Source: Limnoperna fortunei (lineage: Eukaryota > Mollusca > Bivalvia > Mytilida > Modiolidae). Taken from it: DNA of 64,000 nucleotides. The stretch lies in contig OX104113.1 in assembly GCA_944474755.1 (NCBI GenBank), positions 49,491,644-49,555,643 of the forward strand. The letters run 5' to 3'. A program made the position numbers and the translations under genes. Positions 7,826 to 21,518 of this stretch are shown here, one piece after another; position 1 is the first letter of the stretch; every line of letters starts with the position of its first letter. Below the pieces are notes generated by a model. That model searched no databases. It saw only the letters and a program-made list of their open reading frames with translations, and was not told where the DNA came from.

Positions 7826-8318
7826 AAACAGAAGCACCACCATATATACGCAAAGAAGAAAACGCGTAATTTTTGCAACCTTGATTACAATTATTATTGC
7901 ACACAGGTACTTACTTTTCTTTGCGATCTTTTAAAAAATAAGAACTACTGTATGCCAATGGCATGCAATGTTAGTCACCAAATTTAGACCATTGGTTAGC
8001 TTTTTTGTGGCATTTTATTTATTTTTTTTATTTATAACAGCTGTTTATTTATTTCTTGTTGATTTTAACGAATTATCTCCCTTAATCATTTTGAGCTTGG
8101 GCGGAAAACACCGATCTCATCAATTATGACACTAATCATCATTCAACGACTTTCTCATGCGTTTTCAAAACTTTGCAAGCTCAACTGAAGAGATGCGCAT
8201 TGACACTTATCAGAATATGACACTTGTCCTATAAATACAAAGTTGGAATGTTAGAACATCAAACCAAAGATGCACTTCGAAGAATGCGGACAGAACAGAA
8301 AGAGCCACTAATCTGAAA

Positions 8319-9053
8319 TCTTCCCAAGTACTTACTATGTTCTAATAAGTATTGGATATTAGCACTAGTCTGTGCTTGGAGAGGGATCGGAAACATCGTC
8401 ATATGGAAAAGGGACAGTGAAGCTGCAGCAGCATCATGAATATAGAAGCAGCCGATATCTTTCCAGGTACTCGTTATGTGCTAATTATAAATTAAAATTA
8501 GCACTAGCATGTGCTTGGAAAGAAAATCGACATCATCAGCAGTCAAAAGAAAAAACAAGGAAAAAGTATAGAACAAAAGAAGAACATGAATCTAAAATCT
8601 TCCCGGGTACTTGAGATGTGCTAATGATACATTTATATTAGCACTAGCCTGTGCTTGGAGAGGGGAATAGAAATAACATCATATTGAAAAAGAATACAGA
8701 AGAAGTCAAACTTGACTATATGCTGTGGTCTTCCCGGGTACTTGCTAGTTTCTAATGATGTAGTGACATAAGCACTAGCCTGTGCTTGGAGAGAAAATGG
8801 CAATATCACCAAGTAGACAAAGAGAAAAATATGGACAAGACGAAGATAAATAAATGTAAAACCTTTCCAGGTACTCGTTATGTGCTAATGGTACATTTAC
8901 ATTAGCACTAGCCAGTGCTTGGAGAGGTGTAGGAAATTATAACTACAAGACGAAGAAGAATGCAGTCCAATCTGATAAACTCTGGGGTCTTTCCAGGTAC
9001 TTGCTAGTTTCTAATGACATCATCACATTAGCACTAGCCTGTGCTTGGCGAGA
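8319..9053 (+). ncRNA. Hairpin cluster, unit 7 (variant F arm)
   Basis: TATA at 8230. Hairpin F has AGCATGTGCTTGGAAAG: a C-to-A change in the centre of the 3' arm and G-to-A at the base. Hairpin B has CATAAGCAC. Hairpin A has TTTATATT (G-U closing pair). ACAAGACGAAG lies between C and D, and TTTTGTAACC with one base missing follows D. Confidence 0.75.
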
Positions 9054-9545
9054 AAACAGAAGCACCACCATATATACGCAAAGAAGAAAACGCGTAATTT
9101 TGTAACCTTGATTACAATTATTATTGCACACAGGTACTTACTTTTCTTTGCGATCTTTTAAAAAATAAGAACTACTGTATGCCAATGGCATGCAATGTTA
9201 GTCACCAAATTTAGACCATTGGTTAGCTTTTTTGTGGCATTTTATTTATTTTTTTTATTTATAACAGCTGTTTATTTATTTCTTGTTGATTTTAACGAAT
9301 TATCTCCCTTAATCATTTTGAGCTTGGGCGGAAAACACCGATCTCATCAATTATGACACTAATCATCATTCAACGACTTTCTCATGCGTTTTCAAAACTT
9401 TGCAAGCTCAACTGAAGAGATGCGCATTGACACTTATCAGAATATGACACTTGTCCTATAAATACAAAGTTGGAATGTTAGAACATCAAACCAAAGATGC
9501 ACTTCGAAGAATGCGGACAGAACAGAAAGAGCCACTAATCTGAAA

Positions 9546-10281
9546 TCTTCCCAAGTACTTACTATGTTCTAATAAGTATTGGATATTAGCACTAGTCTGT
9601 GCTTGGAGAGGGATCGGAAACATCGTCATATGGAAAAGGGACAGTGAAGCTGCAGCAGCATCATGAATATAGAAGCAGCCGATATCTTTCCAGGTACTCG
9701 TTATGTGCTAATTATAAATTAAAATTAGCACTAGCCTGTGCTTGGAGAGAAAATCGACATCATCAGCAGTCAAAAGAAAAAAAAAAGGAAAAAGTATAGA
9801 ACAAAAGAAGAACATGAATCTAAAATCTTCCCGGGTACTTGAGATGTGCTAATGATACATTTACATTAGCACTAGCCTGTGCTTGGAGAGGGGAATAGAA
9901 ATAACATCATATTGAAAAAGAATACAGAAGAAGTCAAACTTGACTATATGCTGTGGTCTTCCCGGGTACTTGCTAGTTTCTAATGATGTAGTGACATTAG
10001 CACTAGCCTGTGCTTGGAGAGAAAATGGCAATATCACCAAGTAGACAAAGAGAAAAATATGGACAAGACGAAGATAAATAAATGTAAAACCTTTCCAGGT
10101 ACTCGTTATGTGCTAATGGTACATTTACATTAGCACTAGCCAGTGCTTGGAGAGGTGTAGGAAATTATAACTACAACACGAAGAAGAATGCAGTCCAATC
10201 TGATAAACTCTGGGGTCTTTCCAGGTACTTGCTAGTTTCTAATGACATCATCACATTAGCACTAGCCTGTGCTTGGCGAGA
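9546..10281 (+). ncRNA. Hairpin cluster, unit 8
   Basis: TATA at 9457. The A-tract after F is one base longer, shared with unit 50. AATTTGTGCAACC follows D. Hairpins are consensus. Confidence 0.75.
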
Positions 10282-10774
10282 AAACAGAAGCACCACCATA
10301 TATACGCAAAGAAGAAAACGCGTAATTTGTGCAACCTTGATTACAATTATTATTGCACACAGGTACTTACTTTTCTTTGCGATCTTTTAAAAAATAAGAA
10401 CTACTGTATGCCAATGGCATGCAATGTTAGTCACCAAATTTAGACCATTGGTTAGCTTTTTTGTGGCATTTTATTTATTTTTTTTATTTATAACAGCTGT
10501 TTATTTATTTCTTGTTGATTTTAACGAATTATCTCCCTTAATCATTTTGAGCTTGGGCGGAAAACACCGATCTCATCAATTATGACACTAATCATCATTC
10601 AACGACTTTCTCATGCGTTTTCAAAACTTTGCAAGCTCAACTGAAGAGATGCGCATTGACACTTATCAGAATATGACACTTGTCCTATAAATACAAAGTT
10701 GGAATGTTAGAACATCAAACCAAAGATGCACTTCGAAGAATGCGGACAGAACAGAAAGAGCCACTAATCTGAAA

Positions 10775-11509
10775 TCTTCCCAAGTACTTACTATGTTCTA
10801 ATAAGTATTGGATATTAGCACTAGTCTGTGCTTGGAGAGGGATCGGAAACATCGTCATATGGAAAAGGGACAGTGAAGCTGCAGCAGCATCATGAATATA
10901 GAAGCAGCCGATATCTTTCCAGGTACTCGTTATGTGCTAATTATAAATTAAAATTAGCACTAGCCTGTGCTTGGAGAGAAAATCGACATCATCAGCAGTC
11001 AAAAGAAAAAAAAAGGAAAAAGTATAGAACAAAAGAAGAACATGAATCTAAAATCTTCCCGGGTACTTGAGATGTGCTAATGATACATTTACATTAGCAC
11101 TAGCCTGTGCTTGGAGAGGGGAATAGAAATAACATCATATTGAAAAAGAATACAGAAGAAGTCAAACTTGACTATATGCTGTGGTCTTCCCGGGTACTTG
11201 CTAGTTTCTAATGATGTAGTGACATTAGCACTAGCCTGTGCTTGGAGAGAAAATGGCAATATCACCAAGTAGACAAAGAGAAAAATATGGACAAGACAAA
11301 GATAAATAAATGTAAAACCTTTCCAGGTACTCGTTATGTGCTAATGGTACATTTACATTAGCACTAGCCAGTGCTTGGAGAGGTGTAGGAAATTATAACT
11401 ACAACACGAAGAAGAATGCAGTCCAATCTGATAAACTCTGGGGTCTTTCCAGGTACTTGCTAATTTCTAATGACATCATCACATTAGCACTAGCCTGTGC
11501 TTGGCGAGA
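10775..11509 (+). ncRNA. Hairpin cluster, unit 9 (D arm variant)
   Basis: TATA at 10686. Hairpin D has TTGCTAATTTC (about 11458), turning GCUAGU into GCUAAU and losing one pair of the middle helix. GACAAAGAT lies in the B-C spacer, and TTTTGGAACC follows D. Confidence 0.75.
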
Positions 11510-12001
11510 AAACAGAAGCACCACCATATATACGCAAAGAAGAAAACGCGTAATTTTGGAACCTTGATTACAATTATTATTGCACACAGGTACTTACTTT
11601 TCTTTGCGATCTTTTAAAAAATAAGAACTACTGTATGTCAATGGCATGCAATGTTAGTCACCAAATTTAGACCATTGGTTAGCTTTTTTGTGGCATTTTA
11701 TTTATTTTTTTTATTTATAACAGCTGTTTATTTATTTCTTGTTGATTTTAACGAATTATCTCCCTTAATCATTTTGAGCTTGGGCGGAAAACACCGATCT
11801 CATCAATTATGACACTAATCATCATTCAACGACTTTCTCATGCGTTTTCAAAACTTTGCAAGCTCAACTGAAGAGATGCGCATTGACACTTATCAGAATA
11901 TGACACTTGTCCTATAAATACAAAGTTGGAATGTTAGAACATCAAACCAAAGATGCACTTCGAAGAATGCGGACAGAACAGAAAGAGCCACTAATCTGAA
12001 A

Positions 12002-12732
12002 TCTTCCCAAGTACTTACTATGTTCTAATAAGTATTGGATATTAGCACTAGTCTGTGCTTGGAGAGGGATCGGAAACATCGTCATATGGAAAAGGGACAG
12101 TGAAGCTGCAGCAGCATCATGAATATAGAAGCAGCCGATATCTTTCCAGGTACTCGTTATGTGCTAATTATAAATTAAAATTAGCACTAGCCTGTGCTTG
12201 GAGAGAAAATCGACATCATCAGCAGTCAAAAGAAAAAAAAGGAAAAAGTATAGAACAAAAGAAGAACATGAATCTAAAATCTTCCCGGGTACTTGAGACG
12301 TGCTAATGATACATTTACATTAGCACTAGCCTGTGCTTGGAGAGGGGAATAGAAATAACATCATATTGAAAAAGAATACAGAAGTCAAACTTGACTATAT
12401 GCTGTGGTCTTCCCGGGTACTTGCTAGTTTCTAATGATGTAGTGACATTAGCACTAGCCTGTGCTTGGAGAGAAAATGGCAATATCACCAAGTAGACAAA
12501 GAGAAAAATATGGACAAGACGAAGATAAATAAATGTAAAACCTTTCCAGGTACTCGTTATGTGCTAATGGTACATTTACATTAGCACTAGCCAGTGCTTG
12601 GAGAGGTGTAGGAAATTATAACTACAACACGAAGAAGAATGCAGTCCAATCTGATAAACTCTGGGGTCTTTCCAGGTACTTGCTAGTTTCTAATGACATC
12701 ATCACATTAGCACTAGCCTGTGCTTGGCGAGA
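12002..12732 (+). ncRNA. Hairpin cluster, unit 10 (start of first 17-unit block)
   Basis: TATA at 11913. The A-tract after F is one base shorter, and the A-B spacer lacks one GAA (ACAGAAGTCAAAC). Both are shared with unit 27. Hairpin A has GAGACGTGC. The upstream inverted repeat is TGTCAATGG. Confidence 0.75.
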
Positions 12733-13203
12733 AAACAGAAGCACCACCATATATACGCAAAGAAGAAAACGCGTAATTTTTGCAACCTTGATTACAATTA
12801 TTATTGCACACAGGTACTTACTTTTCTTTGCGATCTTTTAAAAAATAAGAACTACTGTATGCCAATGGCATGCAATGTTAGTCCCCAAATTTAGACCATT
12901 GGTTAGCTTTTTTGTGGCATTTTATTTATTTTTTTTATTTCTTGTTGATTTTAACGAATTATCTCCCTTAATCATTTTGAGCTTGGGCGGAAACACCGAT
13001 CTCATCAATTATGACACTAATCATCATTCAACGACTTTCTCATGCGTTTTCAAAACTTTGCAAGCTCAACTGAAGAGATGCGCATTGACACTTATCAGAA
13101 TATGACACTTGTCCTATAAATACAAAGTTGGAATGTTAGAACATCAAACCAAAGATGCACTTCGAAGAATGCGGACAGAACAGAAAGAGCCACTAATCTG
13201 AAA

Positions 13204-13938
13204 TCTTCCCAAGTACTTACTATGTTCTAATAAGTATTGGATATTAGCACTAGTCTGTGCTTGGAGAGGGATCGGAAACATCGTCATATGGAAAAGGGAC
13301 AGTGAAGCTGCAGCAGCATCATGAATATAGAAGCAGCCGATATCTTTCCAGGTACTCGTTATGTGCTAATTATAAATTAAAATTAGCACTAGCCTGTGCT
13401 TGGAAAGAAAATCGACATCATCAGCAGTCAAAAGAAAAAAAAAGGAAAAAGTATAGAACAAAAGAAGAACATGAATCTAAAATCTTCCCGGGTACTTGAG
13501 ATGTGCTAATGATACATTTACATTAGCACTAGCCTGTGCTTGGAGAGGGGAATAGAAATAACATCATATTGAAAAAGAATACAGAAGAAGTCAAACTTGA
13601 CTATATGCTGTGGTCTTCCCGGGTACTTGCTAGTTTCTAATGATGTAGTGACATTAGCACTAGCCTGTGCTTGGAGAGAAAATGGCAATATCACCAAGTA
13701 GACAAAGAGAAAAATATGGACAAGACGAAGATAAATAAATGTAAAACCTTTCCAGGTACTCGTTATGTGCTAATGGTACATTTACATTAGCACTAGCCAG
13801 TGCTTGGAGAGGTGTAGGAAATTATAACTACAACACGAAGAAGAATGCAGTCCAATCTGATAAACTCTGGGGTCTTTCCAGGTACTTGCTAGTTTCTAAT
13901 GACATCATCACATTAGCACTAGCCTGTGCTTGGCGAGA
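13204..13938 (+). ncRNA. Hairpin cluster, unit 11 (E-box deleted upstream)
   Basis: TATA at 13115. The upstream spacer lacks 21 bp including the E-box palindrome (junction near 12935), as in unit 28. Hairpin F has CTTGGAAAG at its base (GAGAG to GAAAG), which converts a C-G pair just outside the core to a mismatch. GTCCCCAAA and GGAAACACCG are private to this unit. Confidence 0.75.
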
Positions 13939-14430
13939 AAACAGAAGCACCACCATATATACGCAAAGAAGAAAACGCGTAATTTTTGCAACCTTGATTA
14001 CAATTATTATTGCACACAGGTACTTACTTTTCTTTGCGATCTTTTAAAAAATAAGAACTACTGTATGCCAATGGCATGCAATGTTAGTCACCAAATTTAG
14101 ACCATTGGTTAGCTTTTTTGTGGCATTTTATTTTTTTTTTCATTTATAACAGCTGTTTATTTATTTCTTGTTGATTTTAACGAATTATCTCCCTTAATCA
14201 TTTTGAGCTTGGGCGGAAAACACCGATCTCATCAATTATGACACTAATCATCATTCAACGACTTTCTCATGCGTTTTCAAAACTTTGCAAGCTCAACTGA
14301 AGAGATGCGCATTGACACTTATCAGAATATGACACTTGTCCTATAAATACAAAGTTGGAATGTTAGAACATCAAACCAAAGATGCACTTCGAAGAATGCG
14401 AACAGAACAGAAAGAGCCACTAATCTGAAA

Positions 14431-15165
14431 TCTTCCCAAGTACTTACTATGTTCTAATAAGTATTGAATATTAGCACTAGTCTGTGCTTGGAGAGGGATC
14501 GGAAACATCGTCATATGGAAAAGGGACAGTGAAGCTGCAGCAGCATCATGAATATAGAAGCAGCCGATATCTTTCCAGGTACTCGTTATGTGCTAATTAT
14601 AAATTAAAATTAGCACTAGCCTGTGCTTGGAGAGAAAATCGACATCATCAGCAGTCAAAAGAAAAAAAAAGGAAAAAGTATAGAACAAAAGAAGAACATG
14701 AATCTAAAATCTTCCCGGGTACTTGAGATGTGCTAATGATACATTTACATTAGCACTAGCCTGTGCTTGGAGAGGGGAATAGAAATAACATCATATTGAA
14801 AAAGAATACAGAAGAAGTCAAACTTGACTATATGCTGTGGTCTTCCCGGGTACTTGCTAGTTTCTAATGATGTAGTGACATAAGCACTAGCCTGTGCTTG
14901 GAGAGAAAATGGCAATATCACCAAGTAGACAAAGAGAAAAATATGGACAAGACGAAGATAAATAAATGTAAAACCTTTCCAGGTACTCGTTATGTGCTAA
15001 TGGTACATTTACATTAGCACTAGCCAGTGCTTGGAGAGGTGTAGGAAATTATAACTACAAGACGAAGAAGAATGCAGTCCAATCTGATAAACTCTGGGGT
15101 CTTTCCAGGTACTTGCTAGTTTCTAATGACATCATCACATTAGCACTAGCCTGTGCTTGGCGAGA
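14431..15165 (+). ncRNA. Hairpin cluster, unit 12
   Basis: TATA at 14342. Markers shared with unit 29 are: a T-tract ending in CATTT, GCGAACAG, ATTGAATATT in the loop of E, CATAAGCAC in B, ACAAGACGAAG between C and D, and TTTTGTAACC after D. Confidence 0.75.
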
Positions 15166-15657
15166 AAACAGAAGCACCACCATATATACGCAAAGAAGAA
15201 AACGCGTAATTTTGTAACCTTGATTACAATTATTATTGCACACAGGTACTTACTTTTCTTTGCGATCTTTTAAAAAATAAGAACTACTGTATGTCAATGG
15301 CATGCAATGTTAGTCACCAAATTTAGACCATTGGTTAGCTTTTTTGTGGCATTTTATTTATTTTTTTTATTTATAACAGCTGTTTATTTATTTCTTGTTG
15401 ATTTTAACGAATTATCTCCCTTAATCATTTTGAGCTTGGGCGGAAAACACCGATCTCATCAATTATGACACTAATCATCATTCAACGACTTTCTCATGCG
15501 TTTTCAAAACTTTGCAAGCTCAACTGAAGAGATGCGCATTGACACTTATCAGAATATGACACTTGTCCTATAAATACAAAGTTGGAATGTTAGAACATCA
15601 AACCAAAGATGCACTTCGAAGAATGCGGACAGAACAGAAAGAGCCACTAATCTGAAA

Positions 15658-16392
15658 TCTTCCCAAGTACTTACTATGTTCTAATAAGTATTGGATATTA
15701 GCACTAGTCTGTGCTTGGAGAGGGATCGGAAACATCGTCATATGGAAAAGGGACAGTGAAGCTGCAGCAGCATCATGAATATAGAAGCAGCCGATATCTT
15801 TCCAGGTACTCGTTATGTGCTAATTATAAATTAAAATTAGCACTAGCCTGTGCTTGGAAAGAAAATCGACATCATCAGCAGTCAAAAGAAAAAAAAAGGA
15901 AAAAGTATAGAACAAAAGAAGAACATGAATCTAAAATCTTCCCGGGTACTTGAGGTGTGCTAATGATACATTTACATTAGCACTAGCCTGTGCTTGGAGA
16001 GGGGAATAGAAATAACATCATATTGAAAAAGAATACAGAAGAAGTCAAACTTGACTATATGCTGTGGTCTTCCCGGGTACTTGCTAGTTTCTAATGATGT
16101 AGTGACATTAGCACTAGCCTGTGCTTGGAGAGAAAATGGCAATATCACCAAGTAGACAAAGAGAAAAATATGGACAAGACGAAGATAAATAAATGTAAAA
16201 TCTTTCCAGGTACTCGTTATGTGCTAATGGTACATTTATATTAGCACTAGCCAGTGCTTGGAGAGGTGTAGGAAATTATAACTACAACACGAAGAAGAAT
16301 GCAGTCCAATCTGATAAACTCTGGGGTCTTTCCAGGTACTTGCTAGTTTCTAATGACATCATCACATTAGCACTAGCCTGTGCTTGGCGAGA
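15658..16392 (+). ncRNA. Hairpin cluster, unit 13
   Basis: TATA at 15569. Markers shared with unit 30 are: TGTCAATGG upstream, GGAAAG at the base of F, GAGGTGTGC in A and TTTATATT in C. Private: AAAATCTTTCC at the outer base of C, which changes an outer C-G pair to U-G and so keeps the stem. Confidence 0.75.
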
Positions 16393-16886
16393 AAACAGAA
16401 GCACCACCATATATACGCAAAGAAGAAAACGCGTAATTTTTGCAACCTTGATTACAATTATTATTGCACACAGGTACTTACTTTTCTTTGCGATCTTTTA
16501 AAAAATAAGAACTACTGTATGCCAATGGCATGCAATGTTAGTCACCAAATTTAGACCATTGGTTAGCTTTTTTGTGGCATTTTATTATTTTTTTTCATTT
16601 ATAACAGCTGTTTATTTATTTCTTGTTGATTTTAACGAATTATCTCCCTTAATCATTTTGAGCTTTGGCGGAAAACACCGATCTCATCAATTATGACACT
16701 AATCATCATTCAACGACTTTCTCATGCGTTTTCAAAACTTTGCAAGTCTCAACTGAAGAGATGCGCATTGACACTTATCAGAATATGACACTTGTCCTAT
16801 AAATACAAAGTTGGAATGTTAGAACATCAAACCAAAGATGCACTTCGAAGAATGCGAACAGAACAGAAAGAGCCACTAATCTGAAA

Positions 16887-17621
16887 TCTTCCCAAGTACT
16901 TACTATGTTCTAATAAGTATTGGATATTAGCACTAGTCTGTGCTTGGAGAGGGATCGGAAACATCGTCATATGGAAAAGGGACAGTGAAGCTGCAGCAGC
17001 ATCATGAATATAGAAGCAGCCGATATCTTTCCAGGTACTCGTTATGTGCTAATTATAAATTAAAATTAGCACTAGCCTGTGCTTGGAGAGAAAATCGACA
17101 TCATCAGCAGTCAAAAGAAAAAAAAAGGAAAAAGTATAGAACAAAAGAAGAACATGAATCTAAAATCTTCCCGGGTACTTGAGATGTGCTAATGATACAT
17201 TTACATTAGCACTAGCCTGTGCTTGGAGAGGGGAATAGAAATAACATCATATTGAAAAAGAATACAGAAGAAGTCAAACTTGACTATATGCTGTGGTCTT
17301 CCCGGGTACTTGCTAGTTTCTAATGATGTAGTGACATTAGCACTAGCCTGTGCTTGGAGAGAAAATGGCAATATCACCAAGTAGACAAAGAGAAAAATAT
17401 GGACAAGACGAAGATAAATAAATGTAAAACCTTTCCAGGTACTCGTTATGTGCTAATGGTACATTTACATTAGCACTAGCCAGTGCTTGGAGAGGTGTAG
17501 GAAATTATAACTACAACACGAAGAAGAATGCAGTCCAATCTGATAAACTCTGGGGTCTTTCCAGGTACTTGCTAGTTTCTAATGACATCATCACATTAGC
17601 ACTAGCCTGTGCTTGGCGAGA
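16887..17621 (+). ncRNA. Hairpin cluster, unit 14
   Basis: TATA at 16798. Shares with units 31 and 34 the 1-bp insertion GCAAGTCTCAAC, GCGAACAG and a TTATTATTT...CATTT tract. GAGCTTTGGCGG is private. TTTTGTAACC follows D, as in unit 31. Confidence 0.75.
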
Positions 17622-18113
17622 AAACAGAAGCACCACCATATATACGCAAAGAAGAAAACGCGTAATTTTGTAACCTTGATTACAATTATTATTGCACACA
17701 GGTACTTACTTTTCTTTGCGATCTTTTAAAAAATAAGAACTACTGTATGCCAATGGCATGCAATGTTAGTCACCAAATTTAGACCATTGGTTAGCTTTTT
17801 CGTGGCATTTTATTTATTTTTTTTATTTATAACAGCTGTTTATTTATTTCTTGTTGATTTTAACGAATTATCTCCCTTAATCATTTTGAGCTTGGGCAGA
17901 AAACACCGATCTCATCAATTATGACACTAATCATCATTCAACGACTTTCTCATGCGTTTTCAAAACTTTGCAAGCTCAACTGAAGAGATGCGCATTGACA
18001 CTTATCAGAATATGACACTTGTCCTATAAATACAAAGTTGGAATGTTAGAACATCAAACCAAAGATGCACTTCGAAGAATGCGGACAGAACAGAATGAGC
18101 CACTAATCTGAAA

Positions 18114-18848
18114 TCTTCCCAAGTACTTACTATGTTCTAATAAGTATTGGATATTAGCACTAGTCTGTGCTTGGAGAGGGATCGGAAACATCGTCATATG
18201 GAAAAGGGACAGTGAAGCTGCAGCAGCATCATGAATATAGAAGCAGCCGATATCTTTCCAGGTACTCGTTATGTGCTAATTATAAATTAAAATTAGCACT
18301 AGCCTGTGCTTGGAGAGAAAATCGACATCATCAGCAGTCAAAAGAAAAAAAAAGGAAAAAGTATAGAACAAAAGAAGAACATGAATCTAAAATCTTCCCG
18401 GGTACTTGAGATGTGCTAATGATACATTTACATTAGCACTAGCCTGTGCTTGGAGAGGGGAATAGAAATAACATCATATTGAAAAAGAATACAGAAGAAG
18501 TCAAACTTGACTATATGCTGTGGTCTTCCCGGGTACTTGCTAGTTTCTAATGATGTAGTGACATTAGCACTAGCCTGTGCTTGGAGAGAAAATGGCAATA
18601 TCACCAAGTAGACAAAGAGAAAAATATGGACAAGACGAAGATAAATAAATGTAAAACCTTTCCAGGTACTCGTTATGTGCTAATGGTACATTTACATTAG
18701 CACTAGCCAGTGCTTGGAGAGGTGTAGGAAATTATAACTACAACACGAAGAAGAATGCAGTCCAATCTGATAAACTCTGGGGTCTTTCCAGGTACTTGCT
18801 AGTTTCTAATGACATCATCACATTAGCACTAGCCTGTGCTTGGCGAGA
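18114..18848 (+). ncRNA. Hairpin cluster, unit 15
   Basis: TATA at 18025. Shares TTTTTCGTGG and GAATGAGCC with unit 32. GGGCAGAAAAC is private. Hairpins are consensus. Confidence 0.75.
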
Positions 18849-19341
18849 AAACAGAAGCACCACCATATATACGCAAAGAAGAAAACGCGTAATTTTTGCA
18901 ACCTTGATTACAATTATTATTGCACACAGGTACTTACTTTTCTTTGCGATCTTTTAAAAAATAAGAACTACTGTATGCCAATGGCATGCAATGTTAGTCA
19001 CCAAATTTAGACCATTGGTTAGCTTTTTTGTGGCATTTTATTTATTTTTTTTATTTATAACAGCTGTTTATTTATTTCTTGTTGATTTTAACGAATTATC
19101 TCCCTTAATCATTTTGAGATTGGGCGGAAAACACCGATCTCATCAATTATGACACTAATCATCATTCAACGACTTTCTCATGCGTTTTCAAAACTTTGCA
19201 AGCTCAACTGAAGAGATGCGCATTGACACTTATCAGAATATGACACTTGTCCTATAAATACAAAGTTGGAATGTTAGAACATCAAACCAAAGATGCACTT
19301 CGAAGAATGCGGACAGAACAGAAAGAGCCACTAATCTGAAA

Positions 19342-20076
19342 TCTTCCCAAGTACTTACTATGTTCTAATAAGTATTGGATATTAGCACTAGTCTGTGCTT
19401 GGAGAGGGATCGGAAACATCGTCATATGGAAAAGGGACAGTGAAGCTGCAGCAGCATCATGAATATAGAAGCAGCCGATATCTTTCCAGGTACTCGTTAT
19501 GTGCTAATTATAAATTAAAATTAGCACTAGCCTGTGCTTGGAGAGAAAATCGACATCATCAGCAGTCAAAAGAAAAAAAAAGGAAAAAGTATAGAACAAA
19601 AGAAGAACATGAATCTAAAATCTTCCCGGGTACTTGAGATGTGCTAATGATACATTTACATTAGCACTAGCCTGTGCTTGGAGAGGGGAATAGAAATAAC
19701 ATCATATTGAAAAAGAATACAGAAGAAGTCAAACTTGACTATATGCTGTGGTCTTCCCGGGTACTTGCTAGTTTCTAATGATGTAGTGACATTAGCATTA
19801 GCCTGTGCTTGGAGAGAAAATGGCAATATCACCAAGTAGACAAAGAGAAAAATATGGACAAGACGAAGATAAATAAATGTAAAACCTTTCCAGGTACTCG
19901 TTATGTGCTAATGGTACATTTACATTAGCACTAGCCAGTGCTTGGAGAGGTGTAGGAAATTATAACTACAACACGAAGAAGAATGCAGTCCAATCTGATA
20001 AACTCTGGGGTCTTTCCAGGTACTTGCTAGTTTCTAATGACATCATCACATTAGCACTAGCCTGTGCTTGGCGAGA
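19342..20076 (+). ncRNA. Hairpin cluster, unit 16
   Basis: TATA at 19253. Hairpin B has ATTAGCATTAGCC in the 3' arm (near 19796), a C-to-T change that turns the ACUAGC side of the middle helix into AUUAGC and costs one pair or shifts the register. The same change is in hybrid units 17 and 19. TGAGATTGGG upstream is shared with unit 17. Confidence 0.75.
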
Positions 20077-20569
20077 AAACAGAAGCACCACCATATATAC
20101 GCAAAGAAGAAAACGCGTAATTTTTGCAACCTTGATTACAATTATTATTGCACACAGGTACTTACTTTTCTTTGCGATCTTTTAAAAAATAAGAACTACT
20201 GTATGCCAATGGCATGCAATGTTAGTCACCAAATTTAGACCATTGGTTAGCTTTTTTGTGGCATTTTATTTATTTTTTTTATTTATAACAGCTGTTTATT
20301 TATTTCTTGTTGATTTTAACGAATTATCTCCCTTAATCATTTTGAGATTGGGCGGAAAACACCGATCACATCAATTATGACACTAATCATCATTCAACGA
20401 CTTTCTCATGCGTTTTCAAAACTTTGCAAGCTCAACTGAAGAGATGCGCATTGACACTTATCAGAATATGACACTTGTCCTATAAATACAAAGTTGGAAT
20501 GTTAGAACATCAAACCAAAGATGCACTTCGAAGAATGCGGACAGAACAGAAAGAGCCACTAATCTGAAA

Positions 20570-21025
20570 TCTTCCCAAGTACTTACTATGTTCTAATAAG
20601 TATTGGATATTAGCACTAGCCTGTGCTTGGAGAGGGGAATAGAAATAACATCATATTGAAGAAGAATACAGAAGAAGTCAAACTTGACTATATGCTGTGG
20701 TCTTCCCGGGTACTTGCTAGTTTCTAATGATGTAGTGACATTAGCATTAGCCTGTGCTTGGAGAGAAAATGGCAATATCACCAAGTAGACAAAGAGAAAA
20801 ATATGGACAAAACGAAGATAAATAAATGTAAAACCTTTCCAGGTACTCGTTATGTGCTAATGGTACATTTACATTAGCACTAGCCAGTGCTTGGAGAGGT
20901 GTAGGAAATTATAACTACAACACGAAGAAGAATGCAGTCCAATCTGATAAACTCTGGGGTCTTTCCAGGTACTTGCTAGTTTCTAATGACATCATCACAT
21001 TAGCACTAGCCTGTGCTTGGCGAGA
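20570..21025 (+). ncRNA. Hybrid hairpin cluster, unit 17 (E/A fusion, F lost)
   Basis: TATA at 20481. The 5' arm and loop of hairpin E run into the end of hairpin A: AGCACTAGCC and the AGGGGAATAG tail belong to A. Exactly 279 bp is missing, so the cluster has four hairpins: E/A, B, C and D. The fused 5' arm CCAAGUAC still pairs with GUGCUUGG, so the chimera should fold. GAAGAAGAATA, B with GCATTAGCC and, privately, ACAAAACGAAG are further markers. Confidence 0.85.
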
Positions 21026-21518
21026 AAACAGAAGCACCACCATATATACGCAAAGAAGAAAACGCGTAATTTTTGCAACCTTGATTACAATTATTATTGC
21101 ACACAGGTACTTACTTTTCTTTGCGATCTTTTAAAAAATAAGAACTACTGTATGCCAATGGCATGCAATGTTAGTCACCAAATTTAGACCATTGGTTAGC
21201 TTTTTTGTGGCATTTTATTTATTTTTTTTATTTATAACAGCTGTTTATTTATTTCTTGTTGATTTTAACGAATTATCTCCCTTAATCATTTTGAGCTTGG
21301 GCGGAAAACACCGATCTCATCAATTATGACACTAATCATCATTCAACGACTTTCTCATGCGTTTTCAAAACTTTGCAAGCTCAACTGAAGAGATGCGCAT
21401 TGACACTTATCAGAATATGACACTTGTCCTATAAATACAAAGTTGGAATGTTAGAACATCAAACCAAAGATGCACTTCGAAGAATGCGGACAGAACAGAA
21501 AGAGCCACTAATCTGAAA

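Noticed and set aside
8943..9131. 62-codon minus-strand frame with a hydrophobic start, in several units
   Set aside because: It starts at GTG and exists only in units with the 1-bp loss after hairpin D. It overlaps hairpin D on the non-transcribed strand. Its apparent signal peptide comes from T-rich sequence opposite the A-rich spacer.
12875..13105. 76-codon hydrophobic + strand frame in unit 11
   Set aside because: Unique to the unit with the 21-bp deletion and a lost A. It lies in the T-rich promoter spacer, so the leucine/phenylalanine-rich translation reflects the T-tract.
20593..20784. 63-codon minus-strand frame in units 17 and 19
   Set aside because: Created by the E/A fusion; GTG or non-conserved start, and it overlaps the hybrid hairpin and B.
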